From Marinimicrobium agarilyticum DSM 16975 (GTDB lineage: Bacteria; Pseudomonadota; Gammaproteobacteria; Pseudomonadales; Cellvibrionaceae): a stretch of DNA of 64,000 bases. The position numbers and the translations under genes are program-made. Where the stretch lies: positions 186,001-250,000 of the forward strand of contig NZ_AUHU01000007.1 of the NCBI RefSeq assembly GCF_000423345.1. Reading direction: 5' to 3'. Below the pieces are notes generated by a model that did not search any database, was not told the origin of the DNA, and was given only the letters and a program-made list of their open reading frames with translations. Positions 46,305-54,987 of the stretch are shown here, one piece after another. Numbering within the stretch: position 1 is the stretch's first letter; each line of letters starts with the position of its first letter.

Positions 46305-48628
46305 TGGGTAGTTTAATCAAAGTGTGGGACATCCCGGGCGGCGTTCATCCGCCCGAAAACAAAACCCAATCCTTGCAATTGCCGCTGGGGAAGGCGCCCC
46401 TGCCACCGAGCTTGACGCTGCCTCTGAACCAGCATATTGGCAAACCGGCGAAGCCCGTGGTACAGGTGGGCGAACGTGTACTCGGCGGTCAGCTGGTGGC
46501 TGAGGCCGAAGGCATTTTCAGCGCGCGGGTTCACGCCCCCAGCTCCGGCACCGTCAGCGCTATTGAGGACCGATTGATCCCCCACCCTTCCGGCTACTCC
46601 GCCCCCTGCGTGGTCATCGAGCTTGATGGCAAAGACGAATGGGTGCCGCTGGAGCGCTGCGAGGATGTGAATTCGCTGAGCAAAAGCGATATCCTGGACA
46701 AGATCCGCGCGGCGGGTATTGCCGGACTCGGTGGTGCCGGCTTTCCCACCTCAGTGAAACTGAACCCGCGCGCCGATCACAAAATCCACACACTGATTCT
46801 GAACGGCACTGAGTGTGAACCCTACATCACCGCCGACGACATTCTGATGCAGACCAAAGCCGAGGAGGTCGTCGCCGGCAGCCAGTTGCTCGCCAAGCTG
46901 CTCGACTTTCCCGAAAAGATACTGATCGGGGTTGAAGACAACAAACCCGAAGCGATCGCCGCTCTGGAGAAAGCCGCCGAGGGAACAGAGATTCAGGTTA
47001 TTTCTTTCCCCACCAAGTATCCCTCCGGGGGCGAAAAGCAGCTGATCCAGATTCTCACCGGCGAGGAAGTGCCCAGCGGCCAGATCCCCGCCAGCATCGG
47101 TGTGGTGTGCCAGAACGTGGGCACCACCGTCGCCGCCTACCGCGCGGTTCGCTACGGTGAACCGCTGGTTTCGCGAATTACCACCCTGGTGGGCGAGGCG
47201 CTGGAAACTCAACGCAACGTGGAGGTGCTGCTGGGCACCCCCATCGAGTTTCTTCTGGAAGAACATGGCTTTAATGCCAAAAAAGCGTCGCGCCTGGTAA
47301 TGGGCGGCCCCATGATGGGCTTTGCCCTGCCCGACCCCAGCGTACCGGTGATCAAAACCACCAACTGCATTCTGGCACCGACCAAGAAAGAGTTGCCGCC
47401 ACCCCAGCCGGCCCAGGCCTGCATTCGGTGTGGGCTGTGCGCGGAGGCCTGTCCAGCGAGCCTGTTGCCACAGCAGCTGTTCTGGTATGCCCAGTCCGAG
47501 GACTTCGAGAAGCTCGAGGCCCATAGCCTGTTTGATTGCATTGAGTGCGGCGCCTGCTCCTATGTCTGCCCCAGTCACATCCCTCTGGTGCAGTACTACC
47601 GCGCTTCCAAGGGCGCCATTCGGCTGCATCAGCAGGAGAAGGAAAAGTCTGACCGGGCGCGCCGGCGTTTTGAATTCCGCCAGGAACGAATCGCGAAAGA
47701 GGAAGCGGAAAAAGCCGCCAAACGCGAGGCCCGAAAAAAAGCCGCCGAGGAGGCCAAACGCAAACTGGCGGAACAGGGCAACGACAGCGCGCCGCGCAAG
47801 TCAGTGGACCCAGTCGCCGACGCCCTGGCGAAAGCCCAAGCCAAGCAGCAGTCGCCCGAAGTGCAGCGGGCCAAGCTCGAGCGTAGCCTTGAGGCCGCCA
47901 AAAGTTCTCTGGAGCGTGCGCGCCAGCCACTCGAGCCCAGCGAACCCGGTGTAGAGGTCACAGACGAGCAAAAGGAAAAGCAGAAAGCCCGTATCAAGCA
48001 GGCCGAGCTCAAAGTCCAGGAAGCGGAGAAAAAGCTTCAACAGTTGACTCAGGACGCCCAGGCACCGGAATCAAAACCGGAGCCCGAAGCCAAGTCCAAA
48101 CCTGACACCAAGGCAAAAAGTGACGACCCGGTGGCGGCCGCCATCGCCAAAGCTCAGGCCAAAATGAACATGAGCCCGGAAGACAAACTGCGCTCCAGCC
48201 TGGAGTCGCTGTACAAGCGGCTGTCCAAGGCGGAAGAAAAAGCCGCGGCGGCGCGGGAGGCCGGCGATGAGAAGGCCGACGCACTGCAACAGGGGGTCGA
48301 CAAACTGAAACAAAAAATCGCCGATACGCAAAAAGAGCTGGACGAGCAGAAACCCTCTACGGTCGCCGAACCCAGCTCGGCATCACGCCACAATGACGAT
48401 GTCGCCAGCCAAGCCATTGAACGGGCCAAAGCGAAAGCGGCCGCCATGGAAACCATGAGCGCCGAAGACAAACTCCGGGCGCAGATTGAGTCGGTAAAAG
48501 CCCGATTGGAAAAAGCCCGCGAACGGCTCGCGAACGCCGAAGCGGAAGAGAACGAAAACGTGGAGGCGTTCCGTACCGGCGTCACCAAACTCGAAGACAA
48601 ACTGCAACAGTTGACCGAGGACCGCTGA
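46304..48628 (+). CDS. rsxC: Electron transport complex subunit RsxC/RnfC
   Basis: RsxC is the peripheral subunit that binds NADH and FMN and carries two [4Fe-4S] clusters. The 774-residue protein has the flavin and NADH-binding core (KIRAAGIAGLGGAGFPTSVK, LILNGTECEPYITADD), clusters CIRCGLCAEACPASLLP and CIECGACSYVCPSHIPL, and a C-terminal extension of about 330 residues rich in Ala, Lys and Glu. This tail contains repeats of the pattern DPVA-AxAKAQAK and (S)AEDKLR-(A/S)xIES with long coiled coil. I used the ATG at 46304 rather than the TTG at 46301. Confidence 0.95.
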   Translation: MGSLIKVWDIPGGVHPPENKTQSLQLPLGKAPLPPSLTLPLNQHIGKPAKPVVQVGERVLGGQLVAEAEGIFSARVHAPSSGTVSAIEDRLIPHPSGYSAPCVVIELDGKDEWVPLERCEDVNSLSKSDILDKIRAAGIAGLGGAGFPTSVKLNPRADHKIHTLILNGTECEPYITADDILMQTKAEEVVAGSQLLAKLLDFPEKILIGVEDNKPEAIAALEKAAEGTEIQVISFPTKYPSGGEKQLIQILTGEEVPSGQIPASIGVVCQNVGTTVAAYRAVRYGEPLVSRITTLVGEALETQRNVEVLLGTPIEFLLEEHGFNAKKASRLVMGGPMMGFALPDPSVPVIKTTNCILAPTKKELPPPQPAQACIRCGLCAEACPASLLPQQLFWYAQSEDFEKLEAHSLFDCIECGACSYVCPSHIPLVQYYRASKGAIRLHQQEKEKSDRARRRFEFRQERIAKEEAEKAAKREARKKAAEEAKRKLAEQGNDSAPRKSVDPVADALAKAQAKQQSPEVQRAKLERSLEAAKSSLERARQPLEPSEPGVEVTDEQKEKQKARIKQAELKVQEAEKKLQQLTQDAQAPESKPEPEAKSKPDTKAKSDDPVAAAIAKAQAKMNMSPEDKLRSSLESLYKRLSKAEEKAAAAREAGDEKADALQQGVDKLKQKIADTQKELDEQKPSTVAEPSSASRHNDDVASQAIERAKAKAAAMETMSAEDKLRAQIESVKARLEKARERLANAEAEENENVEAFRTGVTKLEDKLQQLTEDR

Positions 48629-48632
48629 ACCC

Positions 48633-49685
48633 ATGCTGAGGGTGACCTCCCCCCACACACACAGTGCCCGCAGTACCGGGCAACTCATGCGCCTGGTGGT
48701 ATTTGCCACACTGCCGGGGGTGGTGGCCATGACACTGGCGTTCGGCTGGGGCTCCCTTTTCAACGTCGCCCTGGCGAGCGTATCGGCCATGGTCTTTGAA
48801 GCGGCGATCATGCGGTTGCGCGGTCGGCCGGCCCTGTTCTACCTACGCGACTGCAGCGCTCTGGTCACCGGTGTGTTGCTCGGTTTGGCCCTACCTCCTT
48901 ACTGTCCCTGGTGGCTGGTAGTCACTGGCAGTGGTGTGTCAATTATCCTCGCCAAACAGCTTTACGGCGGTATGGGGTATAACCCTTTCAACCCGGCCAT
49001 GGTGGGCTACGTGGTCTTGCTGATTTCTTTCCCGGTGGAAATGACTCAGTGGGCCGCACCCGCCTCCGTTCTGCCGGAAAGCCAATCCCTGGTCGGCTTG
49101 GCCGAAGGTCTGAAGCAGATTTTTGCCGGCGTACCGGTCGATGGCTACACCGGGGCCACTCCGCTCGATGTGTTAAAACAGAACAGCGGTCAGACCATGG
49201 CGGGTTTGTACAACAGCGACCCGACGTTGCAGGCCGGCATGCTTGCCGGAGCTGGCTGGGAGTGGGTCAACATCGGCTTTTTGCTCGGCGGACTTTTCCT
49301 GCTTTACCAACGGGTCTTCACCTGGCACGCACCGGTGGCGATGCTCACCGCGCTGGGCCTGACATCCGCTCTGTTTTATAGCAGTGGCTCGGACAGCCTC
49401 GGCTCGCCGATATTCCACCTGCTCTCCGGGGCCACTATGTTCGGAGCGTTTTTCATCCTCACCGATCCGGTCAGCTCCGCCGTCAGCACCCGAGGTCGCC
49501 TGGTCTACGGCGCGTTAATCGGGATTCTGTTGTTCGTCATGCGAGGCTGGAGCAACTACCCGGACGCGGTCGCCTTTGCGGTGCTGCTCGCCAACTTTGC
49601 CGCACCTTTTATCGATTACTACACCCTGCCTCGCACCTACGGACACCAGAAAGCGCGGCGCGCCACCGAAAAGGAGGAACACTGA
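48633..49685 (+). CDS. rsxD: Electron transport complex subunit RsxD/RnfD
   Basis: RsxD is a membrane subunit with covalently bound FMN. The 350-residue protein begins MLRVTSPHTHSARSTGQLMR and has nine to ten hydrophobic segments. The flavinylation-type site is seen in LSGATMFGAFFILTDPVSSA, where the Thr of SGAT would bind FMN, and the YNPFNPAMVGYVVLLISFP motif is present. Its stop overlaps the rsxG start. Confidence 0.96.
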   Translation: MLRVTSPHTHSARSTGQLMRLVVFATLPGVVAMTLAFGWGSLFNVALASVSAMVFEAAIMRLRGRPALFYLRDCSALVTGVLLGLALPPYCPWWLVVTGSGVSIILAKQLYGGMGYNPFNPAMVGYVVLLISFPVEMTQWAAPASVLPESQSLVGLAEGLKQIFAGVPVDGYTGATPLDVLKQNSGQTMAGLYNSDPTLQAGMLAGAGWEWVNIGFLLGGLFLLYQRVFTWHAPVAMLTALGLTSALFYSSGSDSLGSPIFHLLSGATMFGAFFILTDPVSSAVSTRGRLVYGALIGILLFVMRGWSNYPDAVAFAVLLANFAAPFIDYYTLPRTYGHQKARRATEKEEH

Positions 49686-50356
49686 TGTTCGGATGGTCAA
49701 TCGGGAAAAACAGTCTGCTACTCGGTGCATTCGCCCTGGTTACCGCTGGGGTCTTGGCGGGCACCTACCAGCTTACACGGGACAAGATTGCCGAAGCCGA
49801 GCGTGCCGCGGCGGCGGCCGCGTTGTTGGAGATTGTCCCGGAAGACGAGCACGACAACGATTTGTTGTCCGATACCATCAAGGTACCGGAAGCCGCTCTG
49901 GAGCAACTGGGGCTGGACCGCCAGGAAGCCATACATCTCGCCAGGCGGGACGGCGAGGTCACCGCAGCGATCATCCCCGCCGTGGCGCCGGATGGCTACA
50001 GTGGCGATATTCGCATGATTGTGGGGGTCAACCGTGACGGCTCCATTGCCGGGGTTCGAGTTCTGACCCACAATGAGACTCCGGGGCTGGGAGACAAAGT
50101 CGACCTGAAAAAGAGCGACTGGATACTCGACTTTACCGGTCATTCTCTCGGGAGCCCACCTCGGGATAACTGGAAGGTAAAGAAAGACGGCGGCTACTTC
50201 GATCAGTTCACGGGGGCAACCATTACCCCCCGGGCCGTTGTAAAGCAGGTTCGCGGCGTGCTGACATTCGTCGAGGAACACCGGGATCTGCTGTTTTCTC
50301 AGGTACCTTCCGACGACGGAGCCACCGACACGACCAATGAGGCAGCAACGCAATGA
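49685..50356 (+). CDS. rsxG: Electron transport complex subunit RsxG/RnfG
   Basis: RsxG is anchored by one N-terminal helix ([19 protein letters not shown]) and carries FMN bound to the Thr of an [12 protein letters not shown] motif (about residue 180). The family signature [20 protein letters not shown] and [19 protein letters not shown] are also present. The 223-residue length is normal. It overlaps the rsxE start by four bases. Confidence 0.95.
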   Translation: MFGWSIGKNSLLLGAFALVTAGVLAGTYQLTRDKIAEAERAAAAAALLEIVPEDEHDNDLLSDTIKVPEAALEQLGLDRQEAIHLARRDGEVTAAIIPAVAPDGYSGDIRMIVGVNRDGSIAGVRVLTHNETPGLGDKVDLKKSDWILDFTGHSLGSPPRDNWKVKKDGGYFDQFTGATITPRAVVKQVRGVLTFVEEHRDLLFSQVPSDDGATDTTNEAATQ

Positions 50357-51069
50357 GTGATGCAGTCGATTACGGTGCTATAGGCAAGAGCGGCCTCTGG
50401 ACCAACAACCCCGCCCTGGTGCAGCTGCTCGGGCTCTGCCCGCTGCTGGCCGTCACCGGGACGGTGGTCAACGCCATGGGACTGGGGCTTGCCACCCTGC
50501 TGGTGGTCACCAGCTCCAACATCATTGTCTCACTGATTCGAAAAGGGGTCAGTGACGCGGTGCGTCTACCGGCGTTTGTCATGATCATCGCCGCATTGAC
50601 CACCTGTATTGAGCTTTTGATGCGGGCGTTCACGTACGAGCTCTACACCATTCTCGGGATCTTTATCCCCCTTATCGTGACCAACTGCGCCATTCTAGGG
50701 CGTGCGGATGCTTTTGCCAGCAAGAACTCCGTTTTACCCTCCGCCGCCGACGGACTCACCATGGGGCTGGGTTTTATGCTGGTACTTCTTGCCGTTGGGG
50801 CGATCCGGGAGCTGCTGGGCAACGGTACTCTGTTTGACGGCATGCACCTGCTCTTTGGTGAGGGAGCCCGCGATTGGGTCTGGCGTCCTTTCCCGGCCTA
50901 CCCGGGCTTTCTGGTGGCCGTACTCCCCCCGGGGGCGTTTATCGTGACGGGGTTTCTGATTGCCCTGAAAAACAGCATCGACACCCGGCTCAAGCAGCGG
51001 GAAGCCGCCCGCCAAACCAAGCCGGTCAAAGGCAGTAAACGGGTGCGCACCACTGGCAACATCAGTTGA
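50353..51069 (+). CDS. rsxE: Electron transport complex subunit RsxE/RnfE
   Basis: RsxE is the second homologous membrane subunit of the complex, paired with RsxA. The 238-residue protein has six hydrophobic segments, [20 protein letters not shown] near the start and [20 protein letters not shown] in the middle. The C-terminus is a basic tail ([18 protein letters not shown]). It closes the rsxABCDGE cluster; nth, which often follows, is replaced here by mscS. Confidence 0.95.
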   Translation: MSDAVDYGAIGKSGLWTNNPALVQLLGLCPLLAVTGTVVNAMGLGLATLLVVTSSNIIVSLIRKGVSDAVRLPAFVMIIAALTTCIELLMRAFTYELYTILGIFIPLIVTNCAILGRADAFASKNSVLPSAADGLTMGLGFMLVLLAVGAIRELLGNGTLFDGMHLLFGEGARDWVWRPFPAYPGFLVAVLPPGAFIVTGFLIALKNSIDTRLKQREAARQTKPVKGSKRVRTTGNIS

Positions 51070-51156
51070 TCCGGTGCAAACCTCTCGGCAGAGAGAAAGA
51101 ATATCCGTTAGACTAATAAGGTCTGTTTATTCACACTCTCACCGAGGGACCTGTCT

Positions 51157-51984
51157 ATGTTCGACACCGAGAAGATCAACGAGCTGATCAGCCTTTACGT
51201 TATTCCCTGGGCGATCAACATTGTCACTGCGCTGCTGATTTTTATCATCGGCCGCATTGTGATCGGCATCCTTATAGGCATTCTGGGTAAGGTACTGGGG
51301 CGCACCAAGCTCGACAGTATTCTGATTGAGTTCACCCAGGCGATTGCCAAAGTCTTGCTACTGATTTTTGTCATTGTGGCAGTGTTGGACCAGCTCGGGG
51401 TCAATACTACCTCCCTGATTGCAGTTCTCGGTGCGGCCGGCCTGGCCATTGGTCTGGCGCTGCAGGGATCGCTGCAGAACTTCGCCGCGGGCTTTCTCCT
51501 GCTGGTACTGCGCCCCTTCAAGGCGGGGGACTACGTGGAAGCCGCAGGCACCGCCGGAATGATTGAGAAAATCAGTATTTTCTCCACCATTCTGCGCACG
51601 CCGGACAACAAAGAAGTCACCATCCCCAACGGCTCGATTTACAGTGGCAACATCATCAACTACTCAGCGCGCGATACTCGCCGGGTGGATATGGTGTTCG
51701 GTATCAGCTATGGCGACGACATCAAGAAGGCTAAAGAGGTCATGATGGCCGCCGTCACGGCCGATGAGCGAGTTCTGGAAGACCCGGCCCCCAACATTGC
51801 GGTATCGGCCCTGGCCGACAGCAGTGTGAACTTCATTGTCCGGCCCTGGGTAAAAACCGATGACTACTGGCCGGTATTCTGGGATATGACCGAGAAAATC
51901 AAACTGGAGCTGGAAGCCAACGGCATGACCATCCCCTTCCCCCAGCGGGATCTGCATGTATACAACGAAGGCGAGAAAGCGTAA
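51157..51984 (+). CDS. mscS: Small-conductance mechanosensitive channel MscS
   Basis: MscS opens under membrane tension to release solutes during hypo-osmotic shock. The 275-residue protein has three transmembrane segments, with the pore helix GLAIGLALQGSLQNFAAGFLL containing the conserved Ala/Gly-packing pattern, then a beta domain (FKAGDYVEAAGTAGMIEKIS) and the C-terminal cage part (FPQRDLHVYNE). It is 87 bases downstream of rsxE with its own leader. It ends at a strong terminator at 52007. Confidence 0.95.
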   Translation: MFDTEKINELISLYVIPWAINIVTALLIFIIGRIVIGILIGILGKVLGRTKLDSILIEFTQAIAKVLLLIFVIVAVLDQLGVNTTSLIAVLGAAGLAIGLALQGSLQNFAAGFLLLVLRPFKAGDYVEAAGTAGMIEKISIFSTILRTPDNKEVTIPNGSIYSGNIINYSARDTRRVDMVFGISYGDDIKKAKEVMMAAVTADERVLEDPAPNIAVSALADSSVNFIVRPWVKTDDYWPVFWDMTEKIKLELEANGMTIPFPQRDLHVYNEGEKA

Positions 51985-52006
51985 AAAACCGCTGAACGGT
52001 TTATTG

Positions 52007-52034
52007 AAAAGGGTGCCTCGGGGCACCCTTTTTT
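52007..52034. terminator. Terminator between mscS and the Omp85-like gene
   Basis: AAAAGGGTGCC, a short loop and GGCACCCTTTTTT form a perfect 11-bp stem with a T-run on the plus strand and an A-run on the other side. It can end both convergent transcripts. Confidence 0.88.
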
Positions 52035-52054
52035 GTGGCTGGTCTTTCGATTTT

Positions 52055-53767
52055 CTAGAAAGAGCTTTCCGCCTTGATCAGTATCTGAGTGGAGTCGAGC
52101 CCCGCCTGATCCGACAGCGGCGCTGCCAAGTCCACATGTAAGACATTGCCTACCTTGGTTTTGCTGGAACTGAAGCGCAAGCCGATGCCCACATTGGCCA
52201 AATGGGGATTGGACTCGTCGTCAATCTGCGTTCCCCAGCTGCGGCCCACATCGAAGAAAGCCACACCGCCCATACGAACGATGTTGAACAGATGCAGATC
52301 TGAGAAGTATCGACGTTCAATGTTCAACACATAGCGACGATCACCCCGTTGATAGTCGATGGGGTAGCCTCTCAAGCCATTGGCGCCCCCCACCGTCAAC
52401 TGCTCATACTGTTGAAGATTCTCACCGATGTCATAGCGCAGCCGAAGGTACCAGCGGTTCTGGTCGTCCCGAAACCAGTTGTAATTGACTTCCAAGCCCA
52501 AAACGCCACTGTCCACCGGGTTGGGTGCTTTGTAATGTCGACCATCAAACTCACCGTGCAACTGGAGAATGTGGTGCTCCCCCACACCAATCACGTTGCT
52601 ATAAGAGCCGCGGTAACGAATCAAATCGCGCTCATTGCCCAGACGTTCGCCGCCGTACCCCACGCGAAAGCGGTAGTTCACCCCCATCGCCACATCTTCA
52701 GTGCGCTGAATCTGGTTGAGGTTTTTGTAGGTGGCGAAGCGGTTCTCGATGCCTTCCATTCCAAGCCAGATGTAATTGCCCTTGCGGTCTTCCGGTACCC
52801 CAAGTTCGGTCAGGTCGGTCGGACTGAAGAGGTCGCTTTCACGGGTTACCCCCATACGCCACCGTCGGGTAAACCGCTCGTCGGCGCGCGCGGCCAAGCC
52901 GAAATACACCTCTCGGTTCCGGTCGCGATGACGGAACTCGTTGATGTCTTCGCCACCTTCACGAATCACACGAATCTCGGAAATGTTTTCAGTCACAATT
53001 CCGGTGGCCCATGGCGTTTCGAGCGAATAGAACGGCCTCTCAAGGCTGAACGCCGTGTCCTCTCCATCACTTTTCTGGGCGTAGTACAGCCGGGTGGCCC
53101 AACGGGTGCGAAACAGATGATTGGTTTTGTACTCATAGCTGACCAGGCTGCGCTCGACATCGTTGGCGTAGCTTACCGAAATGGCGTCCCCCGTCCCGAG
53201 AAAGTTGCCGTCTTTCAGCCCGAAGCCCGACTCGGTTTCTCCCCCCTCGCGGGTAAAGGTTATCTCCGGCTCGGTCACCCAGGCATCCCGGGTCACCACC
53301 AACAGGTCGATGTAGTCCGGACAGGCCATGGCCGGGACAATGTAGGCACTGGTCAAATAATTGCGGCCGCGCAGAATCCGCTCGGACTCTTCCACCAAGC
53401 GTTCGCGCAACGGCTCCCCTTCATTGAAAAGCAACTGTGTGGCCAGAACCGATTCGCGAGTGTTGATGTGCAGACGGTTGAAACCCCGGTAGAGCCAGTT
53501 GTCCTCAGCGGGGTTGGACTCATCGAAAATAGCGCGGCTTTCAAATTGGATTTTGCGGATGGTTTTGCCTTGGTGTTCATCCAGAGCTTCAAATACCAAT
53601 TCGCTCCGGCGCTGTTCGGCAAGGTCACGGTATTGATAGCGGTATTGCACGCAGGCCTGACCATTCTTGCCGGTCACCGCTTCGGTTTTCACGGGGCTCG
53701 CATAGCTGAACGGTGGAACCATAAACGCCAAGAGCCAGAGCAGGGCCGCGCGGGTATTACTGATCAT
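52055..53767 (-). CDS. Compact Omp85-superfamily outer-membrane protein (BamA/TamA-like)
   Basis: This 570-residue protein has a signal peptide (MISNTRAALLWLLAFMVPPF) and one recognisable POTRA-like domain (KTIRKIQFES, and later NEGEPLRERLVEESERILRG). A 16-strand-type barrel follows, with an LRGY motif in GGANGLRGYPIDYQRGDRRY, the signature of Omp85 lid loop 6. The short N-terminus contrasts with five POTRA domains in BamA and three in TamA. It may be a surface-antigen or lipid or protein translocator of unknown cargo. The ATG at 53767 places the signal peptide at the N-terminus. Confidence 0.85.
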   Translation of the reverse strand: MISNTRAALLWLLAFMVPPFSYASPVKTEAVTGKNGQACVQYRYQYRDLAEQRRSELVFEALDEHQGKTIRKIQFESRAIFDESNPAEDNWLYRGFNRLHINTRESVLATQLLFNEGEPLRERLVEESERILRGRNYLTSAYIVPAMACPDYIDLLVVTRDAWVTEPEITFTREGGETESGFGLKDGNFLGTGDAISVSYANDVERSLVSYEYKTNHLFRTRWATRLYYAQKSDGEDTAFSLERPFYSLETPWATGIVTENISEIRVIREGGEDINEFRHRDRNREVYFGLAARADERFTRRWRMGVTRESDLFSPTDLTELGVPEDRKGNYIWLGMEGIENRFATYKNLNQIQRTEDVAMGVNYRFRVGYGGERLGNERDLIRYRGSYSNVIGVGEHHILQLHGEFDGRHYKAPNPVDSGVLGLEVNYNWFRDDQNRWYLRLRYDIGENLQQYEQLTVGGANGLRGYPIDYQRGDRRYVLNIERRYFSDLHLFNIVRMGGVAFFDVGRSWGTQIDDESNPHLANVGIGLRFSSSKTKVGNVLHVDLAAPLSDQAGLDSTQILIKAESSF

Positions 53768-53992
53768 TGAGGCTCCGAGCCCTTTTCGGTGACAGCTTGG
53801 CATTCAACTTTCGTAACTCTTTTCGCTTTTGCGTTTATCGCTTTTATCGCGCCGTTCACGCTTATCGCGTTTGCCCACCGGGGCCCGTCTTTGGGTACCG
53901 ATCATTGTATGGCTCCATCTTATACCGGAAAAATACACGGCGTCACCCCAACCGGAGGGAATTTATCGCCTGGTAGACGCTAGGACCACAAT

Positions 53993-54772
53993 TTAGTGGT
54001 GATGTTGCGACGGCGTGTCGTCGGATTCGGAGGGGGGACGGGTTGAGGGAGCCGGCGGCTCAGTGGGAGTTTCGGAAGCGGCCTCGTGAGAGCCGTGAGA
54101 ATGCCCGCCTGAGCTCACCGAAGGCCAGAGCGTCCAAACGCCAAAGCCGATGATCAACAATGCCAGCACGCGACGCAAGGCGGGCTTTTGCAGGTAACGG
54201 GTCACCGTCTGGGCGGCCGCTCCCGCGGCGAGTACAGCCGGTAGCGTGCCCAACCCGAACGCCAGCATCACACCGCCTCCCGCCAGGGCTCCGCCCTGAG
54301 CCAGAGCGTAAGCCAGTGCCGTGTACACCAGACCGCAGGGCAACCAGCCCCAGAGAGCGCCGAGCAACAGCGCCTGACGCAGCCGAAGCACTGGCATCAG
54401 GCGCCGTCCCAGCGGTTGCAGGTAGCGCCAGAATAGACGGCCGCCCCGCTCGAGCCATACCAGACCACGCCACCAGTCAGCCAGGTAAAGCCCCATGGCC
54501 ACCAGCAATAGGCCGGCGACCAGACGCAGCACAGGGTCCAGCGGTGAGAAGCCGCCCGCCATGGCGCCCGCCAGCGTTCCCAACAAGGTGTAACTCGCTA
54601 CCCGGCCGATGTTATAGCCAAGAAGCAAGCGCCAGCGCCGTCGACGGGCCTCCGGAGGGATGGCCACCGACAGCGCACCCATGATGCCCCCACACATACC
54701 GATACAGTGAGCACCGCTGAACAGGCCCAGGGTTAGCGCCGCCAACCACGCTCCCGAGGTTTCAGGCGTCAC
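53993..54772 (-). CDS. SafE/TauE-like membrane protein linked to cbb3 assembly
   Basis: This 259-residue protein has about six transmembrane segments and conserved SGAHCIGMCGGIMGAL and GWLPCGLVYTALAYAL motifs, as in the UreH/SafE-like family often found beside ccoS. Its last 40 residues form a His/Ser/Pro-rich cytoplasmic or periplasmic tail (GGHSHGSHEAA, and a terminal HHH). Similar proteins are assumed to help copper supply or cytochrome maturation, but this is inferred. The start overlaps the ccoS stop by four bases. Confidence 0.8.
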   Translation of the reverse strand: MTPETSGAWLAALTLGLFSGAHCIGMCGGIMGALSVAIPPEARRRRWRLLLGYNIGRVASYTLLGTLAGAMAGGFSPLDPVLRLVAGLLLVAMGLYLADWWRGLVWLERGGRLFWRYLQPLGRRLMPVLRLRQALLLGALWGWLPCGLVYTALAYALAQGGALAGGGVMLAFGLGTLPAVLAAGAAAQTVTRYLQKPALRRVLALLIIGFGVWTLWPSVSSGGHSHGSHEAASETPTEPPAPSTRPPSESDDTPSQHHH

Positions 54773-54972
54773 TGGCGAGGTCCCTTCTGCCCGGGGTCGG
54801 CTTTTGGTTTGGCGGCGGGTTGGGCGTCGTTTTCGTCCTCGTCAAACAGTATCCGGTGAGCTTCCGTGTCCAGATTGTCATACTGGCCACTCTTGATGGC
54901 CCAAAAGAAAATTTTCAGCGCAATCGCCACGAAGATCAGTGCAATCGGCACCAGCAAAAACAAACTTTCCAC
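54769..54972 (-). CDS. ccoS: cbb3-type oxidase assembly protein CcoS
   Basis: CcoS is a small membrane protein needed to insert cofactors into cbb3 oxidase. The 67-residue protein has one transmembrane segment (LLVPIALIFVAIALKIFFWA), the family motif SGQYDNLDTEAHRILFDED and a disordered acidic tail. It lies 15 bases behind ccoI and overlaps the following SafE-like gene. Confidence 0.95.
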   Translation of the reverse strand: MESLFLLVPIALIFVAIALKIFFWAIKSGQYDNLDTEAHRILFDEDENDAQPAAKPKADPGQKGPRQ

Positions 54973-54987
54973 GTAAACTCTCCCGTC

